From assembly GCF_002795305.1 (NCBI RefSeq), contig NZ_PGGC01000005.1:102780-166779 (forward strand): 64,000 bases of DNA, read 5' to 3'. This document shows, piece after piece, positions 45,375 to 54,052 of the stretch (position 1 is its first letter; the number at the start of each line of letters is the position of its first letter). The DNA comes from Aeromonas cavernicola. GTDB lineage: Bacteria; Pseudomonadota; Gammaproteobacteria; Enterobacterales; Aeromonadaceae. The translations under genes were made by a program, and so were the position numbers. The notes under the pieces are model-generated. The model was not told the DNA's origin. It worked only from the letters and a program-made list of their open reading frames with translations, and made no database searches.

Positions 45375-46162
45375 CAGTACACCTCACCACCAGAGACGCT
45401 CAGCTGCTCACCGCGAATAGCAGCCAGCTGTTCGCGGGCACGAGCCAGCAGATAGCTCATGTCAGAGCCGAGCGCGACAAAGCTAAAGCCCATCTCTTGG
45501 TATTTATTGACCAGTTCCGGGTTACCACCGACGATGCCGCAAGGCAGGCCTAGACGCTGGCACTTCTCCAACCCTTCACGGATCTTGGCTTGCACCTCGG
45601 GATGCGAGGGATTACCGATATGGCCCATGGCCGCGCTCATGTCGCCGGGGCCAATGAAGAAACCGGTCACCCCTTCAATCGCCATCTCTTCCATGGCATC
45701 AATGGCTTCGGGGGTTTCAATTTGCAGGATCAAGCAGAGCTCTTCGCGGGCTTTACGCACAAAGTCGGTGTCGGCACCGTAGCGGGACGCGCGATGCACC
45801 GCGGCAAAGCCACGCTTGCCAAGGGGCGGATAATAAGCGGCTTCAACCGCTTTGCGGGCTTCCTCGGCGCTGTTGACAAACGGCACCATCAACGAGGTGG
45901 CGCCGCCATCGAGGGCGCGCTTGATCAGCACCGTATCGTTCCATGCCAAGCGGTAGAGCGGGGTGGTGGCAGGATTGCTGGCTCGGATGGCGCGATCGAT
46001 ACGGATCGCGTCCAGCGTATCAACCGGCACATGCTCTTGATCCAGCACCAAAAAGTCAAAACCAATGGTCGCCATGGCTTCTGCCACGGTGTCGCTGCCG
46101 GTCATCATCCACGTGCCCAGTGGACGTGGGCCTTGGGTAATCGCGAGTTTGAATGGGTTCAT
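45374..46162 (-). CDS. HpcH/HpaI class II aldolase, probable KDSG aldolase
   Basis: 262-aa metal-dependent aldolase. FLVLDQEHVPVD carries the catalytic His, LQIETPEAID the metal-binding Glu, and FIGPGDMSAAMG the metal-binding Asp; YPPLGKRGFA is also conserved. In the sulfo-ED pathway it splits 2-keto-3,6-dideoxy-6-sulfogluconate into pyruvate and sulfolactaldehyde. Two ATG codons are adjacent (46165 and 46162) after AAAGGAGCAT; the second has the better spacing. Confidence 0.88.
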   Translation of the reverse strand: MNPFKLAITQGPRPLGTWMMTGSDTVAEAMATIGFDFLVLDQEHVPVDTLDAIRIDRAIRASNPATTPLYRLAWNDTVLIKRALDGGATSLMVPFVNSAEEARKAVEAAYYPPLGKRGFAAVHRASRYGADTDFVRKAREELCLILQIETPEAIDAMEEMAIEGVTGFFIGPGDMSAAMGHIGNPSHPEVQAKIREGLEKCQRLGLPCGIVGGNPELVNKYQEMGFSFVALGSDMSYLLARAREQLAAIRGEQLSVSGGEVY

Positions 46163-46173
46163 CATATGCTCCT

Positions 46174-47928
46174 TTAGAAAATCGGCGGCTCAGGCACTTT
46201 GCTGCCAGCCTGGAGGAAATCGAAGTCACAGCCTTGATCGGCTTGGGTGACATGCTGTTGGTAGAGGGCGGCATAAGAGCGCTCATAGACCTTGTGCACC
46301 GGCTTAAGGGTGCGGCGGCGTTCGGCCAGCTCTTCGTCACTGACCAGCATGTTTAAGCTGCCCTTAGCGATGTCGAGCTCAATGATGTCGCCAGTGCGCA
46401 CCAGTGCCAGCGGCCCGCCGATGGCCGATTCTGGCGCCACATGAAGGATGCAGGTGCCGTAGTGGGTGCCTGACATCCGGGCATCGGTGATCCGCACCAT
46501 GTCGGTCACACCCTCTTGTAGTAACTTTTTCGGGATCGGCAAATTGCCCCATTCTGGCATCCCCGGTGCCCCAACTGGCCCAGCATTACGCAGGATCACC
46601 ACCGAATCTTTGGTGATATCGAGCGCCGGATCATCAATCCGATCAGAGAGCTCTTGATGGCTATCAAAGACAATGGCGGCCCCTTTGTGATGGCGCAGCT
46701 CTGGTTTGGCAGCAGACGATTTCATCACCGCCCCATTAGGGCAGAGGTTGCCGCGCAGCACTGCCAGCGCACAGCCCTGGGAGAGCGGCACCACTGGGTT
46801 GTCGAGCGAGCGGATCACGTTGTCGTCATAGCAGTTGGCATTGGCAATCCAGGCAGCGACTGGCCGGTTGGTGACACCAATAGCGTCAAGGTTGAGGAAC
46901 TGCTGTACCTTCTTGAGCTGGGCCATCAGGCCACCGGCGAAGAAGAACTCCTCCATCAGCTGATCGCCAGAGGGGAACAGGTTAGCCAGTACTGGGACTT
47001 CGCGGGCCACCGCTTCCATGTCTTCCAAGGTGAGGGTGATGCCAGCGCGGTTGGCCATGGCGATCAGGTGGATGGCCGCGTTGGTCGAACCGCCTAATGC
47101 CATATAGGCCACCACACCGTTAATGAAGTTGGCGCGGGTCAACCAGCGAGAGGGTTTGTGGTCGTGCCACACCATGTCGACGATGGTCTGACCGCACTGC
47201 GCCGCCATCTGTACGTGGCGGGAATCGGCCGCCGGAATCGAGCTGGCGCCGGGCAGCATAAAACCGATGGCATCAGCAATCGAGGTCATGGTGGACGCGG
47301 TGCCCATGGTGTTACAGGTGCCGATGGAGCGGGTCATGGCCCCTTCCAGCTCAACCCAATCGTGCTGAGTGATGGCACCCAGACGCAGCTGATCCCAGAA
47401 CTTCTTGGTGTGGGTGCCGGCACCAGTGACGTGGCCACGCCACTTGCCGCTCGACATCGGGCCTGCTGGGCAGAAAATCACCGGTAAATCCATCGAAATG
47501 GCGCCCATCAGCAGCGCGGGGGTGGATTTGTCACAGCCCCCGAGCAGCACCGCCCCATCGATGGGGTGCTGGCGCAGCAGTTCTTCGGCTTCCATCGCCA
47601 AGAAGTTGCGATAGAGCATGGTGGTCGGCTTGACCAGCACTTCCCCGACCGACAGCGCGGGCAGCTCCACGGGGTAGCCCCCCGCCGCCCACACCGCGCG
47701 CTTGACTGCCTCGGCTCGCTCGCGCAGGTGGCTGTGACAGGGGCTCATCTCACTCCAGGTGTTGATGATGCCGATCACCGGTTTGCCCATGAACTCTTCA
47801 CGATTCAAGCCGCTTTGCTGACTGCGCTGGCGGTGAGCGAAGGCACGGATGGTGTCGGGGGCATACCAGCGCTGGCTACGCAGCGCCGAGATGTCGAGTT
47901 TATGCAAATCGTTGGCATTGAATGACAT
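46174..47928 (-). CDS. IlvD/Edd-family dehydratase, probable sulfogluconate dehydratase
   Basis: 584-aa Fe-S dehydratase. Cluster cysteines are in MSPCHSHL, GGCDKSTPA and GTCNTMGTAS. It resembles sugar-acid dehydratases rather than IlvD in its opening (RSQRWYAPDTIRAFAHR). It would convert 6-sulfogluconate to 2-keto-3,6-dideoxy-6-sulfogluconate, the committed sulfo-ED step. First gene of the minus-strand metabolic block; about 140 bases separate it from the transporter gene upstream. Confidence 0.9.
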   Translation of the reverse strand: MSFNANDLHKLDISALRSQRWYAPDTIRAFAHRQRSQQSGLNREEFMGKPVIGIINTWSEMSPCHSHLRERAEAVKRAVWAAGGYPVELPALSVGEVLVKPTTMLYRNFLAMEAEELLRQHPIDGAVLLGGCDKSTPALLMGAISMDLPVIFCPAGPMSSGKWRGHVTGAGTHTKKFWDQLRLGAITQHDWVELEGAMTRSIGTCNTMGTASTMTSIADAIGFMLPGASSIPAADSRHVQMAAQCGQTIVDMVWHDHKPSRWLTRANFINGVVAYMALGGSTNAAIHLIAMANRAGITLTLEDMEAVAREVPVLANLFPSGDQLMEEFFFAGGLMAQLKKVQQFLNLDAIGVTNRPVAAWIANANCYDDNVIRSLDNPVVPLSQGCALAVLRGNLCPNGAVMKSSAAKPELRHHKGAAIVFDSHQELSDRIDDPALDITKDSVVILRNAGPVGAPGMPEWGNLPIPKKLLQEGVTDMVRITDARMSGTHYGTCILHVAPESAIGGPLALVRTGDIIELDIAKGSLNMLVSDEELAERRRTLKPVHKVYERSYAALYQQHVTQADQGCDFDFLQAGSKVPEPPIF

Positions 47929-48069
47929 AAGATACCGCTCTCTCTGTCTGGTTCATGAATGGTTAATTCAACAAAAACAAGCTATTGAAACTATTTTGTG
48001 GGGTGTCACGCCTGATCTAAGTGCCTCCTCCATGGGTGAGGCGCAGGTCAATGGGTGAGTCGCCCCTCT

Positions 48070-49458
48070 TCAACTGGTGACGTCGGCTGTCTTGCTGTGA
48101 CGCTCTGCCAATCCCTGCACAATTTGCTGATAACGGGATTCGGTCAGGGAGTAGCAAAACAGCATCAAGATGGCGGCGCAGACCAAGGCACAGACCGGAT
48201 AGATGAACATCAGGTTGGCGATGCTGGACTTGGTGGTGGCGCTTTGCTCGGCATTGGGCACATAGCCAGACCACGCCAACACCAGCCCTGGGATAAGCCC
48301 GGCCAAGGCGGCGGAGCATTTGCGGCAGAAGGTCAGGCTGCAATAGACCAGCCCCTCGGTGCGCACCCCGCTTTTCCACTCGCCATACTCGACGGTGTCG
48401 GAGACAAAGGCCCAGTTCAGGCTATTCACGAAGGCCGAGCCCCACAGTGCTAGCGAGGTAAACAGGATGTAGTCGATGGCGCTGTCGCCGTAGAGGTAGT
48501 TGAGCAGATCGCCACAGATCCACACTGCAATCCCCGCCAGATAGACCGGCACCTTGCCAAAGCGGCGCACCGCGAAGGGCACCAGCAGCACCCCCAAATA
48601 GATGCAGCCCATGCTGATAAAGCTCATGTAGGCGATCATTGAGACATCGCCAATCACATATTGGGCGTAGAACACCTGCACGATGAGCTTGGTGTTAAAG
48701 GCGGCCAAGGTCAGCAGATTGGCCAGTGCCAATACCCCTAATGGACGGTTGACCAGCACCGCGCGAGCATTATCGCGAAAGGTAGCCAGATTAGGGGGGG
48801 TGGCTGCGGGTGGCAGCACATGGCGCTCACGCATCTGGCTGTAGCAAAACAGCACCGCCAGCGCGCCAAGGCCGGAGTAGAGCATCACGGTGAAGGTGTA
48901 ACCTGCTTGCGGGGTATCAAACAGCAGCACCAGCGGCATAAAGCCGACCGAGCAGAGCAGCAGGCCTGTGTTAGCGCCCCCTTGGCGCCATGCGGCCAAT
49001 TCGGCGCGATCTTGCAGTTGTTTGGTCAGGGCCGGCACCATGGCGCCATAAGAGGCGTTGCCAAAGCTATAGAAGGCACCAAACAGCATAAAGAGCACGG
49101 TAAACAGCACGGTTTTGAGGTTAACCGGCAGATCAAAACTCATAAACAGCGCGGTGTTGATCAGCGCCAGCGGCACAATAGTCCAGAGCAAAAAGGGCCG
49201 AAACTTGCCTCTGGGTCCCAAGTTGGTGCGGCTATCGAGCACGCTACCGGTGATGAGATCGGTACAGGCGGTAAAAAATTTAGAGATCAAAAAGACACCG
49301 CCCGCCCATGCAGCTGGGATATTGGCGACATCAGTCAAGAAGATCAGCAGGTAGAGGGTGGTGCAGTTAAGTAAGAAGTTATAACCCAGGTCACCAACAC
49401 CATAGGCCATCTTCTCTTGCCATCTCAGACGGTCATTTTCAAATTTGTTATCAGCCAT
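48070..49458 (-). CDS. GPH-family sugar:cation symporter 2 (YihO/YihP type)
   Basis: 462-aa transporter of the glycoside-pentoside-hexuronide family, 12 hydrophobic segments, opening KMAYGVGDLGYNFLLNCTTL. The start at 49458 is chosen by alignment with the upstream paralogue and AAGGATTCGCACCC before it. The loop DTVEYGEWKSGVRTEGLVY is the classical GPH motif. E. coli also has two adjacent GPH carriers in its SQ locus, YihO for SQ/SQ-glycerol import and YihP of less certain role; a similar division is likely. Confidence 0.88.
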   Translation of the reverse strand: MADNKFENDRLRWQEKMAYGVGDLGYNFLLNCTTLYLLIFLTDVANIPAAWAGGVFLISKFFTACTDLITGSVLDSRTNLGPRGKFRPFLLWTIVPLALINTALFMSFDLPVNLKTVLFTVLFMLFGAFYSFGNASYGAMVPALTKQLQDRAELAAWRQGGANTGLLLCSVGFMPLVLLFDTPQAGYTFTVMLYSGLGALAVLFCYSQMRERHVLPPAATPPNLATFRDNARAVLVNRPLGVLALANLLTLAAFNTKLIVQVFYAQYVIGDVSMIAYMSFISMGCIYLGVLLVPFAVRRFGKVPVYLAGIAVWICGDLLNYLYGDSAIDYILFTSLALWGSAFVNSLNWAFVSDTVEYGEWKSGVRTEGLVYCSLTFCRKCSAALAGLIPGLVLAWSGYVPNAEQSATTKSSIANLMFIYPVCALVCAAILMLFCYSLTESRYQQIVQGLAERHSKTADVTS

Positions 49459-49525
49459 GGGTGCGAATCCTTGAATACAGAGCAACAGAGAGCCGAGGCG
49501 CTCTGTTGCTCTTGTTTGTCACGAG

Positions 49526-50923
49526 TTAGTTTTGCGTGGCCGCGCGACGGGCGGTGAGGGCAGCGATGATCTCTTTGTAGCGCGCTTCATTCAGGCTATA
49601 GAACAGCGCCATGACCAGTGCGGTAACCACCGCCAGCGTCGCTGGGTAGATGAAGATGAGGCCAGTGATCCCGGCTTTGGCGCCATCGGTCTGCTCCACG
49701 TTGGGCATGTAACCGACCATCGCCAAGGCAAAGCCAGGAACAAAACCGGCGATAGCTTGCGAGCACTTACGGAAGAAGGTCATGCCGCAGTACACCAACC
49801 CTTCGGTCCGGGTGCCGGTTTTCCACTCACCATATTCCACGGTATCGGAAACAAACGCCCAGTTGAGGCTGTTCACAAACGAGGTACCAAAGAAGGCCAG
49901 CGAGGTGAATACCACATAGCTGGTTACGGTACCGCCAAACAGGTAGTTAGCCACATCCCCTGCGATCCACAGGCACAGCCCTGCCAGATAGACCGGCTTT
50001 TTACCAAAGCGGCGTACCAGCGCAGGCACTGACAGCACCCCCAGATAGATACAGCCCATGCTGACGAAGCTCATGTAAGCGATCATGGAGACGTCGCCAA
50101 TCACGTACTGGGCGTAGAACACCTGCACCGACAGCTTGACGTTAAACGCAGACAGAGTCAGCAGGTTGGCAATAGCGAGCACCAGCAGCTGGTTGTTCTT
50201 CAAGACGGCTTTGAGCCCCTCCTTGACCGTTGGCTTCTCCACCACTTGCTCAGGGTCATCACCGATCACGGTGTGGTGCTCTTTGACGTTGAAGTAGCAG
50301 AAAAACGCCGCTGCCAAGCCAATGGAGGTGTAGACCAACGCGGCGACCAGATAACCGGTTTCTTGCGAATCAAACAGCAAGGCAATCGGCATGAAACCGA
50401 CGGTGGCCAGCAGCAGGCCCGTGTTGGCACCCCCTTGGCGCCAGGCGGCCAGCTCGGCACGATCCTGAATGTTCTTGGTCATGGATGGCACCATGGCCCC
50501 ATAGCTGGCATTACCCAGACTAAAGAACAGGCCAAAGCCCATGAAACAAAGAATAAACAGCACGGTCTTGGTGGTGTTGTCCAAATCAAAGTTACAGAAC
50601 AACAGCATGTTAAAGATGAACAGCGGCACGATAGTCCACAGGATCATCGGGCGGAACTTACCCCGCGGGCCAAATTTCTTGCGAGTATCGAGGAAGATAC
50701 CTGTGCCTAAATCGGTAAAGCCGGTAAACACTTTTGCGACTAAAAAGATCACTCCCGCCCACGCGGCATTAATGCCGGCGACGTCAGTGAGAAATTTCAG
50801 CAAATAAAGCGTGGTGATGTTTAAAACAAAGTTGTAACCAAAATCGCCGACGCCATAGGCAAATTTCTCCCTAAACGGCAGTCTGCTTTCGTTGTGTGAC
50901 TGATCAACCATTTTATTCTCCAT
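49526..50923 (-). CDS. GPH-family sugar:cation symporter 1 (YihO/YihP type)
   Basis: 465-aa GPH symporter, strongly similar along its length to the next gene (KFAYGVGDFGYNFVLN; SDTVEYGEWKTGTRTEGLVYC). The start at 50923 is preceded by GGGAGG with 10-base spacing; ATG 50911 (MVDQSH) with GGAG at 6 bases is equally possible. It is the first minus-strand gene leaving the divergent SQ control region, so probably the main SQ or SQ-glycerol importer. Confidence 0.88.
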   Translation of the reverse strand: MENKMVDQSHNESRLPFREKFAYGVGDFGYNFVLNITTLYLLKFLTDVAGINAAWAGVIFLVAKVFTGFTDLGTGIFLDTRKKFGPRGKFRPMILWTIVPLFIFNMLLFCNFDLDNTTKTVLFILCFMGFGLFFSLGNASYGAMVPSMTKNIQDRAELAAWRQGGANTGLLLATVGFMPIALLFDSQETGYLVAALVYTSIGLAAAFFCYFNVKEHHTVIGDDPEQVVEKPTVKEGLKAVLKNNQLLVLAIANLLTLSAFNVKLSVQVFYAQYVIGDVSMIAYMSFVSMGCIYLGVLSVPALVRRFGKKPVYLAGLCLWIAGDVANYLFGGTVTSYVVFTSLAFFGTSFVNSLNWAFVSDTVEYGEWKTGTRTEGLVYCGMTFFRKCSQAIAGFVPGFALAMVGYMPNVEQTDGAKAGITGLIFIYPATLAVVTALVMALFYSLNEARYKEIIAALTARRAATQN

Positions 50924-50952
50924 TGTGTGCAATCCTCCCAGCGGGAGCATAA

Positions 50953-50966
50953 TCGTAGCGCTGCGA
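50953..50966 (-). promoter_or_regulatory. LacI-type operator, transporter side
   Basis: TCGTAGCGCTGCGA, an imperfect 14-base palindrome centred on AGCGCT, the usual core of LacI/GalR-family operators. It shares TCGTAGCGCT with a second copy at 51150-51163. It lies 30 bases upstream of the transporter start, probably overlapping the transcription start. Confidence 0.6.
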
Positions 50967-50995
50967 CATGTTATGCAAGTGTGATGATGAGAAAG

Positions 50996-51011
50996 TGCGA
51001 TCTGGATCTAA
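50996..51011 (-). promoter_or_regulatory. CRP-like site, transporter side
   Basis: On the minus strand TTAGATCCAGATCGCA matches 12 of 16 positions of the CRP consensus TGTGATCTAGATCACA. It is centred 44 bases upstream of the operator centre. Confidence 0.5.
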
Positions 51012-51105
51012 TGTTTCAGGTCGAGTGGGTCTCCATGAGAGCCTACTTGGTTATTAATCAAGGCCTGAGCTAGATTGATGATAGAGTGATTATGGAGTGA
51101 TGATT

Positions 51106-51121
51106 GGTGATCCAGATCTAG
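51106..51121 (+). promoter_or_regulatory. CRP-like site, glycosidase side
   Basis: GGTGATCCAGATCTAG matches 11 of 16 positions of the CRP consensus. It is centred 43 bases upstream of the second operator centre, mirroring the other side. Confidence 0.5.
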
Positions 51122-51149
51122 CTTTGAGTATCTTGGGATTGAATGCTTT

Positions 51150-51163
51150 TCGTAGCGCTATTA
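51150..51163 (+). promoter_or_regulatory. LacI-type operator, glycosidase side
   Basis: TCGTAGCGCTATTA shares the half-site TCGTAGCGCT with the operator at 50953-50966. The centres are 197 bases apart, compatible with looping by a tetrameric LacI-family protein. It lies about 50 bases before the yihQ start. Confidence 0.6.
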
Positions 51164-51211
51164 TTGTTCGCCCAGTTCAAGGGGTTTCCCCCATTTTACA
51201 GGAGCTTGGTT

Positions 51212-53233
51212 ATGCAACTTGATTTCTCATCACAGGTGCTCAATATTCGCCACAAGCAGCAGTTGCTGTTTTCCCATCAAGCAGATGCACCCGCCTTCTT
51301 TTTAGGCAAGGGCACCGAAAAGATGGAAATTTATCGCGGTAATTTCGATATAGAAGATTACATTGAGTCGCGCATTGCCCTGACTCACATTGCCCAGCTT
51401 GATAATCACCTGTTCAGCTTCGCCCCCAATGCGGCGAGCCCAGCGCTGCTGGAAGTGCAAGTGATCGTGGATGGCGATGATGTCACCCTGCAACCACGGG
51501 TGCTTGATGAGAGCTACAACCGCTTCTGGGTGCGCCTGCCTGCTGAGCGCAAAGAGCACGTGTGGGGCTGCGGCGAGCAGATGTCCTACTTCGATCTGCG
51601 CGGTCGTCACTTCCCGCTGTGGACCTCCGAACCCGGTGTTGGCCGTCATCCCCACAGCGAAATCAAGTGGAAAGCCGATGTGATGGGCAAAGCCGGTGGC
51701 GATTACTACCACACCAACTACCCCCAGCCGACCTTTGTCTCTTCCCGTAAATACAGCTGCCACGTCGAGACCACCGCCTACGCCGATTTTGATTTCCGCA
51801 ACGAGGCGTTCCACGAGTTGCAGGTATGGGCTATTCCGCAGGCGGTGCAATTGCGCACAGCCGACAGCTACTTAGGCATCATTGAGAAGCTGTCCGCCCA
51901 GTTTGGCCGTCAGCCCAAGCTGCCTGAGTGGGTCTATAACGGCGCCATCCTCGGCCTCAAAGGCGGCGAAGTGAATACCTTCAGCCGGCTGGAAAATGCC
52001 CTCGATCACGGCATCAAGGTATCGGGTCTGTGGAGTGAAGACTGGTGTGGCCTGCGGGTGACCTCGTTTGGCAAACGCCTGTTCTGGGACTGGGATTGGC
52101 AGCACCATCAGGATCGCTACCCCAACCTGCCCGCCAAGATCAAAGCGCTCAATGACAAGGGCATCGAGTTCATGGCCTACGTCAACCCTTACCTGTGTGA
52201 GGATGGCAAGCTCTACCCAGTGGCCAAAGAGCTCGGCTACATGGCGCTGGATAAAGATGGCCAGGTCGCGTTGGTTGACTTTGGTGAGTTCTACTGCGGC
52301 TGTATCGACTTTACCAACCCCGATGCCATGGCGTGGTTCCGTGACACCGTGCTGCGCAAAAACATGCTGGACATGGGGATCAAGGGCTGGATGGCCGACT
52401 TTGGCGAATACCTGCCAACCGACAACATCTACCTGCACAACGGCGTCGATGCCAAGCTGATGCACAACGCCTGGCCGACCCTGTGGGCCCAGTGCAACGC
52501 CGAAGCGGTAGCGATGAATGGCCAAACGGGTGATGCCCTGTTCTTTATGCGTGCCGGTTACACCGGGGTGCAGAAGCACTGCCCGCTGCTGTGGGCCGGT
52601 GACCAGTGTGTCGACTTCAGCCGTCACGACGGTCTGGTCACGGTGATCTCTGGGGCGCTCTCCTCTGGCATGTTGGGTAACGCCTACCACCACTCAGACA
52701 TCGGTGGTTACACCTCACTGTTTGGCAATCGCCGTACCAAGGAGCTGTTTGACCGCTGGGTTGAAATGGCCGCCTTTACCCCGGTGATGCGTACCCACGA
52801 AGGTAACCGCCCTGACGAGAACTTCCAGTTCGACCAAGATGGTGGCACCCTAGCCCACTTTGCGCGGATGACCCGTGTTTACTGCCACCTGAACCCTTAC
52901 TTGCGCAGCCTAGTGGATGAAGCGGCAGAGAAAGGGTATCCGGTACAGCGCGCCCTGATGCTGCACTTTGAACACGATCCCGAGACCTACGCGATGCAGG
53001 ATCAGTACCTCTATGGTTCTGAGCTGCTGGTAGCGCCGGTGCACAAAGGGGATGTGAGCGAGTGGACCACCTACCTGCCTGCAGGTGAGAAGTGGACCCA
53101 TGTTTGGAGCGGTCAGACCTTTACCGGTGGTCAGCGGGTTACTCTGCCTGCGCCGATTGGCCAGCCGCCGGTGTTCTACCGTGCCAACAGTCAGTGGGCC
53201 TCGCTGTTTGCCGAGCTTAAAGATCTGGCGTAA
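51212..53233 (+). CDS. yihQ: Sulfoquinovosidase (GH31), YihQ
   Basis: 673-aa GH31 enzyme that hydrolyses sulfoquinovosyl glycerol and related SQ glycosides. Alignment by eye to E. coli YihQ (678 aa) gives nucleophile Asp396 (GWMADFGEY), acid/base Asp464 (WAGDQC) and the SQ-binding residues Arg289, Trp292 (FGKRLFW) and Tyr500 (DIGGYTS). The two remaining positions are Lys250 (GLKGG) and Glu276 (SEDW), i.e. the KERWY set rather than QQRWY of E. coli. The start at 51212 has CAGGAG upstream; an in-frame ATG at 51143 is rejected because it lies at the operator. It has no signal peptide, so it is cytoplasmic. Confidence 0.95.
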   Translation: MQLDFSSQVLNIRHKQQLLFSHQADAPAFFLGKGTEKMEIYRGNFDIEDYIESRIALTHIAQLDNHLFSFAPNAASPALLEVQVIVDGDDVTLQPRVLDESYNRFWVRLPAERKEHVWGCGEQMSYFDLRGRHFPLWTSEPGVGRHPHSEIKWKADVMGKAGGDYYHTNYPQPTFVSSRKYSCHVETTAYADFDFRNEAFHELQVWAIPQAVQLRTADSYLGIIEKLSAQFGRQPKLPEWVYNGAILGLKGGEVNTFSRLENALDHGIKVSGLWSEDWCGLRVTSFGKRLFWDWDWQHHQDRYPNLPAKIKALNDKGIEFMAYVNPYLCEDGKLYPVAKELGYMALDKDGQVALVDFGEFYCGCIDFTNPDAMAWFRDTVLRKNMLDMGIKGWMADFGEYLPTDNIYLHNGVDAKLMHNAWPTLWAQCNAEAVAMNGQTGDALFFMRAGYTGVQKHCPLLWAGDQCVDFSRHDGLVTVISGALSSGMLGNAYHHSDIGGYTSLFGNRRTKELFDRWVEMAAFTPVMRTHEGNRPDENFQFDQDGGTLAHFARMTRVYCHLNPYLRSLVDEAAEKGYPVQRALMLHFEHDPETYAMQDQYLYGSELLVAPVHKGDVSEWTTYLPAGEKWTHVWSGQTFTGGQRVTLPAPIGQPPVFYRANSQWASLFAELKDLA

Positions 53234-53295
53234 AAAGACCTTGCGTAAAATGAGCGGTCATTTAAACCATTCATAACGTAAAGCGTGAATAACCG

Positions 53296-53328
53296 ATGGC
53301 CGTGACCCTGTTCACGGCCATTATTTTT
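53296..53328 (+). terminator. Rho-independent terminator after yihQ
   Basis: ATGGCCGTGA / TCACGGCCAT, 10 perfect pairs with a 6-base loop, followed by TATTTTT; about 60 bases after the yihQ stop. Confidence 0.9.
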
Positions 53329-53348
53329 AGCGTTAGGAGCAGATAATC

Positions 53349-53774
53349 ATGACCAGTACCCTGCACATTGTGCAAAACCCCAGTCAAGACGATATCGCGT
53401 TTTTACGAGACAGCCTGATTGACACCAACCGCGAGTTTGTCGGTGCCCAGCTGCGCCGCCCCCTTGCGGTTTTTCAGCAGGATCAGCAGCACAATCGGAT
53501 CGGCGGGTGCAGTGGCCACACTTATGGCAACTGGCTCTATATCGAATATTTGTGGGTGGCCAGCAGCCAGCGGGGCAGTGGCGTAGGCGGGCAGTTATTG
53601 GCGGCGATGGAGCAAGCGGCCCTTGAGCGGGGCTGTCGCTTCGCGCTGCTCGATACCTTCAGCTTTCAGGCTCAGCCATTTTATGAAAAGAAAGGGTATC
53701 AGACCGTGATGACCCTGACTGAATTCCCCATTCATCACCAGCGTCACTACCTCACCAAACAGTTGGCGCCCTAA
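53349..53774 (+). CDS. GNAT-family N-acetyltransferase
   Basis: 141-aa GNAT protein. The acetyl-CoA-binding motif is VASSQRGSGVGGQLLAAM (Q/RXXGXG/A type), followed by GCRFALLDTFSFQAQPFYEKKGYQ. The start has AGGAGCAGATAATC upstream, right after the yihQ terminator. Its substrate is unknown and nothing ties it to sulfoquinovose use beyond proximity. Confidence 0.9.
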   Translation: MTSTLHIVQNPSQDDIAFLRDSLIDTNREFVGAQLRRPLAVFQQDQQHNRIGGCSGHTYGNWLYIEYLWVASSQRGSGVGGQLLAAMEQAALERGCRFALLDTFSFQAQPFYEKKGYQTVMTLTEFPIHHQRHYLTKQLAP

Positions 53775-53789
53775 TTCACCGCCGTCGTT

Positions 53790-53816
53790 GCCCGAGGGGT
53801 TGCCATCGCCTCGGGC
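53790..53816 (+). terminator. Hairpin after the GNAT gene
   Basis: GCCCGAGG / CCTCGGGC, 8 perfect GC-rich pairs around an 11-base loop, 15 bases after the stop. No U-tract. Confidence 0.4.
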
Positions 53817-53883
53817 GCAGCAACCCGCCTTGCTGGCGGCATTCTCGCCACGACTGGGCGCCTAGTGATCGCCCGCGCAGGCC

Positions 53884-53921
53884 CCCCTTGACCACCATGG
53901 TGACAGATGGCGGTCAAGGGG
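53884..53921. repeat. Inverted repeat downstream of the lacI-type gene
   Basis: CCCCTTGACC / GGTCAAGGGG, 10 perfect pairs with an 18-base loop, in the 278-base gap between the convergent GNAT and regulator genes. It may help end the regulator transcript; the rest of the gap shows nothing recognisable. Confidence 0.4.
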
Positions 53922-54052
53922 CTGTTGGTGGGCCAGTGCCTGCGTGGCGCGCTATTTGGCCATGGTCACCAGCCCTCATGTGTGGTGAGGGGTGGGACAG
54001 TAGGAAGCCATGGAGCGGTTTACGTTGTGTTAGCAGGGCCCCTTATCGTGGG

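Noticed and set aside
46174..47928. Dehydratase as branched-chain IlvD
   Set aside because: It lies in a sulfo-sugar operon with aldolase, lactonase and dehydrogenase; context and N-terminal sequence fit a sugar-acid dehydratase.
51143..51211. N-terminal extension of the sulfoquinovosidase as a signal peptide
   Set aside because: The extension overlaps the operator, and the downstream ATG has a good ribosome site and matches the E. coli start region.
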